A DNA stretch of 64,000 nt from an uncultured Christensenellaceae bacterium (GTDB lineage: Bacteria > Bacillota > Clostridia > Christensenellales > Borkfalkiaceae). The notes under the pieces were generated by a model. It did not search any database. It worked only from the letters and a program-made list of their open reading frames with translations, and was not told the origin of the DNA. The stretch covers positions 93,212-157,211 of the forward strand of contig CAJUOP010000001.1 in NCBI GenBank assembly GCA_910588465.1, written 5' to 3'. This document shows positions 25,396 through 35,028 of this stretch, piece after piece. Position 1 is the first letter of the stretch; every line of letters begins with the position of its first letter. Position numbers and translations under genes: made by a program.

Positions 25396-25644
25396 ATGGT
25401 TACTTATTCTACGAAAGGTACGTGCAGCAAACAAATCGTTTTCGATCTGGACGAAGAAAACAAAATTCACAACGTTAAATTCATCGGCGGATGCAGCGGC
25501 AATCTGCAAGGCATCGGCAAGCTTGTCGAGGGCAAGACGCCCGAAGAGATCGTTCCCCTTTTAAAAGGAATCCGTTGCAAGCAGAACACCTCCTGTCCCG
25601 ATCAGCTGGCGCAAGCGTTAGAGCCTTATATGAAAAAAGCGTAA
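25396..25644 (+). CDS. TSCPD-domain protein (TIGR03905 type)
   Basis: 82 residues. Reads YSTKGTCSKQIVFDLDEE, FIGGCSGNLQGIGKLVEG, GIRCKQNTSCPDQLAQAL: the TSCPD wording with four conserved cysteines, as in the C-terminal metal-binding tail of some ribonucleotide reductases. Stand-alone copies are common in Clostridia; a metal-binding role is inferred and the function is unknown. Followed by a strong terminator. Confidence 0.9.
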   Translation: MVTYSTKGTCSKQIVFDLDEENKIHNVKFIGGCSGNLQGIGKLVEGKTPEEIVPLLKGIRCKQNTSCPDQLAQALEPYMKKA

Positions 25645-25671
25645 CTCCCCCGCTCATTTGCGGGAGATAAA

Positions 25672-25699
25672 AAAAGCCTTCCCTTTGGGGAAGGCTTTT
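25672..25699. terminator. Bidirectional terminator between TSCPD gene and giant surface gene
   Basis: Stem AAAAGCCTTCCC / GGGAAGGCTTTT, loop TTTG, T-rich on both strands. A smaller hairpin (TCCCCCGC...GCGGGA) precedes it at 25647. Confidence 0.88.
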
Positions 25700-25702
25700 C
25701 TT

Positions 25703-28700
25703 TCACTGGAAGTGCGCGCCGTCGTCATCTATTATAATGATTTGCGGCTGCTGTTGCTGCGCGGGCTGTTGCGGTTCGTACGGCTGCATGGGTGCCTGCG
25801 TGTGCGCGCCGTGGTCGTCGATAACGATGATTTGCGGCTGTAGCGGCTGCCCATAGTCGTTGCCGTAACCGGATCCGTAATCGCCGTTATAATCGGGCTG
25901 AGGCGCGTTGTACTGCGGCTGGTTGTAGTCCCCTCCGTAGTTCTGTTGCTGTCCGTAGTCGGGCTGCGGCGCGTTGTACTGCGGCTGGTTGTAGTCCCCG
26001 CCGTAGTTTTGCTGCTGTCCGTAGTCGGGCTGCGGCGCGTTATACTGCGGCTGATTGTAATCCCCGCCGTAGTTTTGCTGCTGTCCGTAGTCGGGCTGCG
26101 ATGCGTTATAATCCGACTGAGGCGCGTTATATTGCGGCTCGTTGTACTGAGGTTGATTGTACTGCGACTGGTTATAATCTTCGCCGAAGCTCTGTTGCGG
26201 CTGCGCCTCCTCATACGGCGCGCGCGAGCGAGCGCTGCTCCGCACGGGGCGCTCCTCTTCGAGCTCCTCGGGCACGGCGTTCCGTCTGCGGACGGATTTT
26301 TTCGCGGGCGTCTCCTGTATATCCGCGTCCTCGTCCGAAGCCGTATTCCGTCTGCGCGGGCGTTTGCTCTCGCGGGCGAAATCGTCGTCGCCGTAATCCT
26401 CGAGCTCCGCCTGCCGCCTGCGCGAGCGCTTGCTTTCGCGGGCGAAGTCGTCGTTACCGAACTCCTCCAACTCGTTCCCGAGCGCCGAAGCCGCACCGAG
26501 CGCTCCCATCGCGCCCAGAGCGTCCGCGGAGCCCGTCCGAGCCCCCGCGCCCATTTCGCCGAGCGAGCCGTCGTTCAGCGAGCCGTCCATGCCGAGCGGC
26601 AGCGCTCCCAAAGAATTCCCCTGCGCGCTCAAATCCGAATCCATGCCGTAAGGCAGTCCGCCGATCCCGAGCGAGCCCGCTCCGTCGTTCATCGAAGCCG
26701 CGCCCAAAGGAGAATCCAAAGGCGAACTCATGGGCGAACCCATTGCCGAACCCAAAGGAGCGTCCAAAGGCGATCCCAACCCGCCCATAGAGGCGAGCCC
26801 CGCGCCCGCGGGCTGTTGCATTCCCATGCCCTGCGCGGCAATGCCCGCCTCGGACGGATACTGCGGATATGCGGGCGGATAAGAATAGGGCGCGTTCGCG
26901 TAAGGAGCGGGCGCCCCGCCCGCGTTATTCGCGTTGTTTGCATTGTTCGCGGCGCTGCCGTTTGCGTCGTTTTTCGCACCCGAAATGGCTTCGCGCATTG
27001 CCGCAAGCTCTTCCTTTAACAGACTCATACCGTCCGCCGCGGCGCTCTGCGCACTTTCCCGAGCGGCAACGGGTTCGGGGGCGGGCTCTTCCGCGGGCTC
27101 TTCGTCCTTTTCCTCTTCGGCGATCTCCGCGACCTCTTCCGAGAGCTCCTCCTCGTACGCCTCTACGTTCGCGCGCTTGGGCTTCTTTGCCGCAGCCACG
27201 ATTCCAAGCACCAGGAAAGCCAGAACGCAGAAAGCGACCACCAGCCAGATCCAGTACTGTTTTAACAATCCGAGCGCTTTATCCGCAAAGCTTGCCGTGC
27301 GGGTAAAGCTGGTTTCGATCTCGTTCGGGTTGCCGTCCTTGCGGATATCCTCGGCAAACTCGAAATCGTTCGCATACGCGCCGTCCAGCACGCCGACCGC
27401 GCGGTACTCGATCCCGTCCTCGAATTCTCCGAAGGCAGCTTCGTTCCCGTTCGCGTCGATATATTTAATAGTATACTTCCCTTCGTACTCGGGATTTTCG
27501 GGGATAAACTTCCCCTCTTCGTCCCACGTGCCCGCGATCACGGCTTTTTTAATTTCCCACGGCAGCTCGATATCGTCCGTGGCGGGATCTCCGTCCCTGG
27601 TCGGCGCGGAAGCCCAGCGTGTGTTTACGGGGTCCAAAAGGCTGAATTTCACCGCATATTCGCCCGCGCGCAGCACGATAAGCGCGCCGTTTTCTTCTTC
27701 GGCGGCGGTTCCCGCATTTTTGGGAGTAAAGCCGACAATTTCCACCGCTACCCAGTCCGCATAGCCCGCGGGCAGGTAGTTGAACGGATCGAATTTGCTT
27801 CCGTTAAAGGTCTGCGGGTCGAGCTTGGGCAGCTCCATTTCCCGTACGGTGATTTCGAAGGTAAAGTCGAGCGGAATATCGCCCACGCCCGCCCAGCTCA
27901 CGTTTTCGTCCGTGCGCAGCTTTATGGTAAGGTGATACGAACCCACCTCCAACGCCTTATAATCCGCGCTGTTTTGAATTTCCACGCCGTCTATTTCCAT
28001 CGTCACGTGGTCTTTGATGTCGTCCCAATTGGTAATGGTAAAGCTCTGTTCGTTGCCCGTATACGGCAACGTGGTCGCGCTGTACACGGGAACGGGAATT
28101 TCGATCACCACGTTCGAGGGATCCATTCCCGTGGTAAATTCGAATTCGGTCTGCGCCGTAGGGTCGAATTCGGCGTTGTTCAACTCCGTATCCTTTATTT
28201 TTAACACGGCGACGTACTTTGTTTCGTACTTTAACGCGGACTTATCCGCAGGATTCGTATCCCGCGTGCCATCCTCGAACACCTCGAATATCTCGTAATC
28301 GTACAGCGGCGAATAGTCCGTGCCGCCCATATAATCGCTGTCCGCGATCACCTTTTCCTTGGGAGGCGCGATCCCCTTTCCCGTCGTCCAGCCGTCCGTT
28401 AAAAGCGGCAGCTTGTTTATTACAAAGTAGTGGCGCGCGGGGTCGAGGCGATACGCCAGCTCGTACTGCGCGGCGTTGTCGCCCGCAAACTTTACGTCGA
28501 TATAATAGCTGCCCGCCTCGGTGGGAAAATCCGTCCCCAGCGAAACGTCGGGCTCGCCCGCAACGGTGCTCACGCGGAATATCTCGTAAGAAATATCCGC
28601 CTGCATGGCGATGGTGGGCGCCTGCCCCTGCGGCTGACCGTTGTAAACATAGGCATCGGGTCCGAAATCGACGGGCACGCCCTGGCGGTTGTCGCCCACG

Positions 28701-31700
28701 GTAAAGGTTTTTACCAGCTCGGTTACGTTCAAGCCCGAAACGGTGTTATACAGCTGATAGTTCGCCGCCATGTCGTCTTTTACTTTCAGTTTGATATAAT
28801 ATTTGGTGATCGTCCCCGGCGTAACGTCGATATCCTTGGTGATATCCTCTATCTTGTCCTCTTCCTTGCATTCGGAATTGCTGTAATAGGTCACCTCGAG
28901 GATATTCGGATACTGCGCCATCACGTTGGGCACGGGCACAAAGTACTGGTCGCCCTGCTCGTCGTAAAGCTCCGTACTCGTCGCCCAGTCCGCGCTCTTG
29001 GTGCTGGTGCGGATCTGCACGGGCGTCACCTCCCACACGTGCGTGATATAGGCGGAGGTCTCCGAATTTTTCGTAATGCCGTCCCCGTCGTCCGCAGCGG
29101 GATCGCCGAACCAATCCTCGAAGGCGTGGTTGGTGTCGCAGGTGAGCAGATAGCCCGCGGTGTAAGTCCCCACCACCGTCGCCATGTTCACCGCCTCGAA
29201 GTCTCCCAAACCGCCGTCGATAAAGTCCACCGAAAGCCAGCCGCTCGCGGAATATCCGCCGTAAGCGGGCGGCATGGTCTCGCCCGAGCCCGAGGTGGAA
29301 GAGCCGACAAACTGCTTGATCGTCCCCGTGGGAGAATCGAGCAGATACATATAAACGGGCATTCCCTTCTGATATTCGGGATCGTCCGCCCATACCAGCT
29401 TCGACAAATCGTACGTCAGCGGCGTAATTTTAAAGGTAGCCGTATATACGGTTACCACGTCGGGCGCGAGCACGTAGCCGGGCTTCGCGGAAACCGTCGC
29501 GGTGGCGGTATACGAAAGCCCGTTCGGCTCTACGTTCGTCGCCTGATAGGTGCCCGAATAGGTCACCTCCACGCCTGCGGGCAGCTTGTCGAGATTCAGT
29601 CCGAACGTGTATTCCTGTTCGTTGTACTCCACCAGCGTTTCGGCGGCGGTCACGGTGTTCGTGCCCGTTTTGGGATTTTCGTACTGCCATTCGACGTCCA
29701 GCGAAGCGATCGTCGCCTCTAAAATAAAGAAGTCGAACTGCGCCGCGTTGTTCTTAATGGTATAGTTCTTGTTCGCCGCTATGTCGGGCGCGAGCTCTAC
29801 GTACAGCGCGTATTTGGTGTTGGCTTCGAAGCCCGTTAAATCCACGGTCACGTTGATATCCGCGCCGTTCACCGTCATGGCGGAGTCGGGCACGTCTACG
29901 GGCGCGCTCGTCGTCCCGTCCTTCGTCTTGGTGTAATACACGTGCAGCTTGGGGTTTTCGTTGTTCACCACCCCCGTTGCCGTAATTTTAATGTCCGTTC
30001 TGTCCCCGTTCGACCAGCTCGTGACCGAATCGTTATCGAAGGTTACGTTCAGCTCCCGCTTTACGATTTTCAGCGTAATGATGCGCGTGGGCGCGGTGTT
30101 GGTGTAGTCCGCCCAGCGGGTGTTCGCCCCGCCGTCCAAAAGGCTTACGGTAACGGTGTATTCGCCCACGTTGCGCGCGCGGAATTTCCCCGTGGAGGCG
30201 GAATAGGCAAGTCCGCCCGTTCTCGCGCCGATGCTCACACCCACCAAGGCGTTGTTCGCCGCGTCGTTGACCAAATCGAAGTCCTGCCAGTCGCCCGAGT
30301 ACTGCACCGTGGTAACGGTGCCCGAAATATCCCCCGCGCTCAGCGAAGAATTTGTAAAATAGGGCAAACCGACGCTCTCCTTGGGTTTGGTAAAGGGTGC
30401 CTCGCAGTTTTTTGTATAGTCTATTTCGTAGTTACAGGTAGAGGGGTTGGAAATGTACGGTCGCGCAAAATAGCTTCCCGCCACCGTCGGCTTGGTCGTC
30501 GTCCAGCTGCTGCTGCCCGATTTTCGGTATTCCAAGGCAAAGGCGGGCGCGCTTGCCTTCCAGGTGCCGTCGTCGTTCTTGTCGTTGGCATAAGGCAGCT
30601 TGATGTCGGACATTTCGATCGCCGCCCCGTCGAGCAAATCTCCGTTTTCGTCGATGGTGGGCTGCTCCATCTGTACTTTCTTTTTAGTAATAATTACGTT
30701 GATGTCTTTGGAGCGCACCGTGTTGCTTTCGTTTTTAAACGCATAGTCGGGGTCGAGTAGATCCACGGTAACAACGTGCGTACCAACGTCCGTAAAATTG
30801 CCCGATTTTTCCGTTACGCTCAGCGCGGAAGAATCCGCCCACGTAACCAGTGAGGAAAGCTCCTGCTTTTGTCCGTTATATTCCGTGCTAATATCGTCCG
30901 TGGGAATGGGATAAACGGCGTCCGCTTCCGCGTCGGTAAGATTCAGGTGCAGACAGGGGCGGATGTAACCGCTGCTCGATCCGTTCCAGCTACCTCCTCC
31001 GAGCTGAAGATAATCGACGTACGAGCTACCAGCACCGCCCGTACGGGACAAGTACGTATAGGAAGTATCGCGCAACGCTTTTTGCGGACACCACACGCCC
31101 GATTTCGTCTCATTCGATTTCCAGCTCGCCCCCACTTCGGTAAGACTGGGCAGCCATAAATAATCGTTTATCCAGTCGGTGGCGTATGCCTTGGAGAGCG
31201 AGGAAGTTACGTAATTCCCCACAGCCCAATTGTCTACCGCCGTCGTCGCCTCATACGCCTCGTTATGCAAGTTGCAGTTGGTGCTCCAACCCCCCTGAAT
31301 TTTATCCAGATACGACCAGCTCTGAATGCCCTGATAGCGCACCTTTTTGGGCTGCGTGATATAGTCGATCAAGCTCCCCGTCGCGTTCGTCAGCGTAAAT
31401 TTGGCAAACTGATTGCTTGCGCGCATCGCCGCCGTCACCGTGCCGTTTAAACTGTCGTACCCCGCAGTCGTTTTATAAGACGCATAGTGCGTGTCGCTTC
31501 CGTCGGGATTGCCCGCATTTAAAAGCGCCATGCGCGCATAACAGCTGCTGTACATATTAAACGGATATTTATGGTTTGCCCCCGTATATGAACTATTCGA
31601 GCTGCTCCCCTCGTTCCATGTACCCTGTTTTACCGTAAGTTCGTTGGGGTCCTTTAACATTAAAGTGGCGATCACTTTTCCGTCTAAATCGCGCGTTACG

Positions 31701-32138
31701 TAAGTAACCGCCCAGGTAAGCCCGCCGAACTTTACGTTTAACATCGCATCGCCGTTCAACTGCCGCGACGTTAAAAAGTTGGAAACTTTATAGGCGGAGG
31801 GATTGTTCGCCAAATTGTTCGTGCCGCCCATGCCCGAAACCTGCGTCCAGTTGGTTTCGCCTGCCACGGCGTTCGCCACGTCCGCAAACGTCGCGTCTTT
31901 GTTGTTTAAAATTGCCTGATACAGCTTTGTAAGATTTTCGCCGTTAAATATTTTGGTGGAAGTAAAATTTTCGTAACCGTTTATGGTAATTTCGTCTACG
32001 GTGACCTCCGCAGCCTGCGCGACGGTGCTTTTTTTATTCGGCAAAGCAAACAGCGCGCCGCATACGAACGCCGCGCACAATAAAAAAGCGCAAATAATTC
32101 GGAGAAGTAATCTGTTAGTACCCCCCCCCGATTCTCAT
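25703..32138 (-). CDS. Giant phase-variable single-pass surface protein with prion-like cytoplasmic tail (out of frame here)
   Basis: The long frame runs from a TTG at 32080 (2,125 codons), but the ATG with a good ribosome site (AAGGG, seven bases) is at 32138, separated from it by nine G (32121-32129). With nine G the ATG frame stops after seven codons; with eight G it joins the long frame and gives a complete signal peptide (NRLLLRIICAFLLCAAFVC). Domains, numbered from the TTG: residues 60-385 a DUF6273-like module (YLWLPSLTEVG, IRPCLHLNL); 385-1560 a series of Ig/MBG-like beta repeats; membrane helix from Y1609 (YWIWLVVAFCVLAFLVLGIV); then a 490-residue tail rich in Q, N, Y, P, with basic boxes, a 22-residue repeat and two PQIIVID motifs. 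It should display a large ectodomain and anchor a cytoplasmic tail. Confidence 0.82.
25890..26130 (-). repeat. 66-bp coding tandem repeat (22 residues)
   Basis: Three near-perfect copies and flanking partial copies encode DYGQQQNYGGDYNQPQYN plus APQP. Copies differ mainly at silent positions (GTTCTG or GTTTTG), so copy-number change by slippage or recombination is plausible. Confidence 0.88.
32121..32129 (-). promoter_or_regulatory. G9 homopolymer in the start region (phase-variation switch candidate)
   Basis: Nine consecutive G on the minus strand, three codons after the ATG at 32138. Loss of one G puts the ATG in frame with 2,125 downstream codons. It is the only G/C run of this length that I noticed in the window. 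Confidence 0.75.
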
Positions 32139-32199
32139 TCGCTTACCCTTCTGTCGCATATATCTTCCTCTTTTCCGTATTTTTATTATTCCGTCTTTC

Positions 32200-32588
32200 T
32201 GTCATTCTGAGGGCATGAGATTCTTTCGGTCGCTCCGCTCCCTCTGAATGACAAGAAGACCCTCTAACTGTCATTCTGAGGTGCGGCCGCGCCGCGAGAA
32301 TCCCACTCTACGCAGTCCGCCCTTGCCGCACTCTGTCATTCTGAGGTGCGGCGAAGCCGCGCCGTGAGAATCCCACCCAACGCAGTCCGCCCTTGCCACA
32401 CTCTGTCATTCTGAGGCATGGCGCAGCCGCGCCGTGAGAATCCCACTCTACGCAGTCCGCCCGTTACCCCATGGGATTCTTTCGGTCGTTACACTCCCTC
32501 AGAATGACAAACATTCTCACTGTCATGGCGCACGATCCCCGCCTCTGTCATTCTGAGGCATGGCATAGCCTTGCCGCGAGAATCCCAT
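32200..32588. repeat. Array of palindromic dispersed repeats in the leader of the giant gene
   Basis: Units start TGTCATTCTGAGG, carry a GC-rich inverted core (GTGCGGCGAAGCCGCGCC) and end GTGAGAATCCCAC. Direct copies lie at 32269-32306, 32334-32376, 32404-32446 and 32546-32587; an opposite copy at 32472-32509; and a folded copy at 32200-32253 with complementary ends. Copies 2-4 are 65 and 70 bp apart with the spacer CGCAGTCCGCCCTTGCC. No gene is present in 32139-32784. Confidence 0.9.
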
Positions 32589-32619
32589 AAAACAAGCCTG
32601 ATATACTTATACAAATGTT

Positions 32620-32648
32620 ATTATATCATAAAAAAATAAATTCTTCAA
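32620..32648 (-). promoter_or_regulatory. Sigma-A promoter of the giant surface gene
   Basis: Minus strand: TTGAAG (32643-32648), 17-bp spacer, TATAAT (32620-32625). It predicts a leader of about 475 bases that contains the whole repeat array before the ATG at 32138. Confidence 0.72.
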
Positions 32649-32745
32649 CGCTTTTTCGAAATAATTTCAATTTTTGATAAAATAAAAGCAATTTTATATA
32701 ATATATTATAATCATTTACTCTCGCCGTATACGCAACCAAAATAA

Positions 32746-32774
32746 AAACCCGTCCCGCGCGCTGCGCGGGACGG
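32746..32774 (-). terminator. Terminator of the smaller prion-tail gene
   Basis: Minus strand stem CCGTCCCGCGC / GCGCGGGACGG followed by GTTTTTATTTT, eleven bases after the stop at 32785. Confidence 0.9.
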
Positions 32775-32784
32775 AATCCGTTAT

Positions 32785-34806
32785 TTAATTCTTTCCGTTC
32801 ACTCTGTCGTAAATTCCGCCGTAGCGGTATTCGCTGCCGTAATCTATCGGTTTGCCGTCCTTGCTGCTCTGCGTGGTGTCGATGGTCGTCGTAGTCGTCG
32901 TCGTAACAACACCGTTCTGCGGGATCATCTGCGGCTGCACGGGCTGCGGCGCGGGCGCAGGTGCGGGTGCACTCTGTTGCGGCTGCGGCGCAGGCGCGGG
33001 CGCGCTCTGTTGGGGCGCGGGCTGTACGGGCTGCGGAGCAGGCGCGGGTGCCGCATAAGGCTGCGGCGCATACGGCGGCATATACGGGTTTGCGTAAGGC
33101 ACAAACGGACCGTTTTGCGGCATATAAGGATTCATTTGCGGATAATAGGGCGGCGGATACGCTCCGTAAGGGGCGTACTGCGGCATAAACGGCGAATAGT
33201 GCGACATCATAAACTCTCTGTCGCGCTCCCGTTCCCTGTCGCGGTCGTGCTCTCTGTCACGTTCGCGTTCGCGCTCTCTCAGCTCCCGCATCTCCTCCAT
33301 CATAAGCTGCATTTCAGCCGACATTGCGGAGCTCTTCTCCTGCTGTACGGGCTGGGGCGGCATTACGATAACGGGCTGCTGGTGATGTTCGCTCTTGCGG
33401 TCGTTTCCGTTGCCGTTCAACACGATAATGGGTTGCTGCTGGGGCTGCGGCGCGGGTGCGGGCGCAGGCTGCTGCTGCTGGTGGTGTCCGCCCTGTCCGT
33501 TCAGCACGATAATCGGTTGCTGCGGCTGCGGCGCGGGCGCAGGCTGCTGAGAGGCGCCCTGTCCGCCCATTACAAAGATGGGCTGTTGCGGCTGCTGCGG
33601 CTGCATATAGGGCGCGGGCATCTGCGGCATCATCATCGGCATCTGCGGCATCATGGGCGAACCGTACATATACGGCATCGGGGGCATCTGCGGCGCAGGC
33701 TGCGCGGGGGCTTCGGCTTGCTTGCTCTTCTTATCGACGATAACAATTTGCGGCTGCCCGTTCTGCGTCTGCGGGATCTGCTGGGCAAGCTGATTCGCCT
33801 GCTTGCTCTTTTTATCGACGATTACGATTTGCTGCTGTCCGTTCTGCGCCTGCGGGATCTGCTGCATATAATTCGCGCCGTTTTTGCTCTTTTTGTCCAC
33901 GATAACGATTTGCGGTTGTTGTCCGTTCATTTGTAATCCTCCTAAGCCGATGTTTTGTAAATAAGATTGAACGTTATTTCTCATGGGGGGCGCCTGCGGC
34001 ATTACGGGAAGTCCGTTTTCGTCCAGCGTTCCCATATTGCGAAGCGCGTCTATCCCGCCCGTATTGCGCCGTTCGGGGTAATAATACCCGCCCTGCGGCG
34101 GCGCATACCCTCCGTACCCCGCATAGGGGGACGCGGGAGACATTCCCAGCGTATCGAGCGAAACCTCGTTGTTTGCCGTAATCACGGGATCGGCGCCGAG
34201 CGTTCCCAGCCCCTCGCACCGCGCGGGGTCCGCCCCCAGCGAGCCCAGGCAGTCGCCCCCGTTCATATCGAGCGCGCCCATCGCGCCGAGCGGAACCGCG
34301 GGCGAAAACGCGCCCTGCGCTCCCGCGTTCGCGTAAGGAGAGCCGCCGTCGGGCGAGCCTCCTCCGTATCCTCCGTTAATATTATATTCTTCCATTACCA
34401 AAGAAGTATGCTCCTCTTCCCCTTCATTCACTTGCAGCAGCGCGGCGGCGTCCTCTTCCAGCGTATGTTCGAACGCCCGTTCCGCGCGATATCTGCGGCG
34501 CTTTGCCGTAAAAATTATCGCAAGGATCCCCAGTGCCAGCGCGCAGCTTCCCGCCGTCAGCCACACCCAGTAGCTTGCGAAAAACGCCCCCGCCGACTGA
34601 AAAAATCCCTCTTCGTCCGCGCCTTCCGCTCCCGCCTCGGGCAGCGCTTCGCCCTCTTCGGGGAGCCCCTCCTCCGTGAAAGCAGCGGACAGGGCGCAGC
34701 TTGTAATTTTCGGAGGAGATAAAGCGAAAATCGCGCCGCAGAATACCGCCGCGCATAAAGCAAACAGCGACAGTCGTACAACGCATCGCTTTTTGCTCCG
34801 ATTCAT
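32785..34806 (-). CDS. Single-pass membrane protein with long prion-like, motif-repeat cytoplasmic tail
   Basis: 673 residues from the ATG at 34806, which is nine bases from GGAGG (an ATG at 34812 is too close). Signal peptide RLSLFALCAAVFCGAIFAL, similar to that of the giant neighbour; a short acidic ectodomain (about 40 residues); membrane helix near 77-99 (YWVWLTAGSCALALGILAII), again like the neighbour; basic stop KRRRYR; then about 570 residues of Gly/Ala/Gln/Pro/Met-rich sequence. The tail holds three PQIVIVDKKSK-type motifs and four related ones (QPIIVLNG twice, QPIFVMGG, QPVIVM), a mixed-charge segment (RERERERDREHDRDRER) and a threonine tract. No enzyme domain. A scaffold or condensate-forming role is only an inference. 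Confidence 0.82.
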   Translation of the reverse strand: MNRSKKRCVVRLSLFALCAAVFCGAIFALSPPKITSCALSAAFTEEGLPEEGEALPEAGAEGADEEGFFQSAGAFFASYWVWLTAGSCALALGILAIIFTAKRRRYRAERAFEHTLEEDAAALLQVNEGEEEHTSLVMEEYNINGGYGGGSPDGGSPYANAGAQGAFSPAVPLGAMGALDMNGGDCLGSLGADPARCEGLGTLGADPVITANNEVSLDTLGMSPASPYAGYGGYAPPQGGYYYPERRNTGGIDALRNMGTLDENGLPVMPQAPPMRNNVQSYLQNIGLGGLQMNGQQPQIVIVDKKSKNGANYMQQIPQAQNGQQQIVIVDKKSKQANQLAQQIPQTQNGQPQIVIVDKKSKQAEAPAQPAPQMPPMPYMYGSPMMPQMPMMMPQMPAPYMQPQQPQQPIFVMGGQGASQQPAPAPQPQQPIIVLNGQGGHHQQQQPAPAPAPQPQQQPIIVLNGNGNDRKSEHHQQPVIVMPPQPVQQEKSSAMSAEMQLMMEEMRELRERERERDREHDRDRERERDREFMMSHYSPFMPQYAPYGAYPPPYYPQMNPYMPQNGPFVPYANPYMPPYAPQPYAAPAPAPQPVQPAPQQSAPAPAPQPQQSAPAPAPAPQPVQPQMIPQNGVVTTTTTTTIDTTQSSKDGKPIDYGSEYRYGGIYDRVNGKN

Positions 34807-34860
34807 GCCCATCTTCCTCCCGTATCTTATGTGTCTATTATATAATATCTTGTATACAAT

Positions 34861-34889
34861 AATTTAGCACAATCGGAAAAGAATTTCAA
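34861..34889 (-). promoter_or_regulatory. Sigma-A-like promoter of the smaller prion-tail gene
   Basis: Minus strand: TTGAAA (34884-34889), 17-bp spacer, TAAATT (34861-34866). Two palindromes flank it: TTGTATACAA (34850-34859) and the 16-bp perfect ACACAATATATTGTGT (34936-34951), which may be operators. The gap 34813-35028 holds no gene. Confidence 0.55.
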
Positions 34890-35028
34890 TACTTTTTGTC
34901 GAAAAATTTTTAATTTCGCTCCGAATTCTTTTTATACACAATATATTGTGTTGTTTTTTATAAAATAATTTGTAAATGGCGCGTCTTTGCCCGTTTTTGC
35001 CCGCCGCGCCCCTTTGTTTGCGGAAATA

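Noticed and set aside
28430..29722. 430-codon plus-strand open frame inside the giant gene
   Set aside because: Shadow of the high-GC coding strand; composition (Arg, Gly, His, Val rich) and lack of promoter speak against it.
32200..32588. Possible CRISPR array
   Set aside because: Units are palindromic, vary in length, occur in both orientations and elsewhere (15.8 kb), and the intervals are themselves repeated rather than unique spacers.
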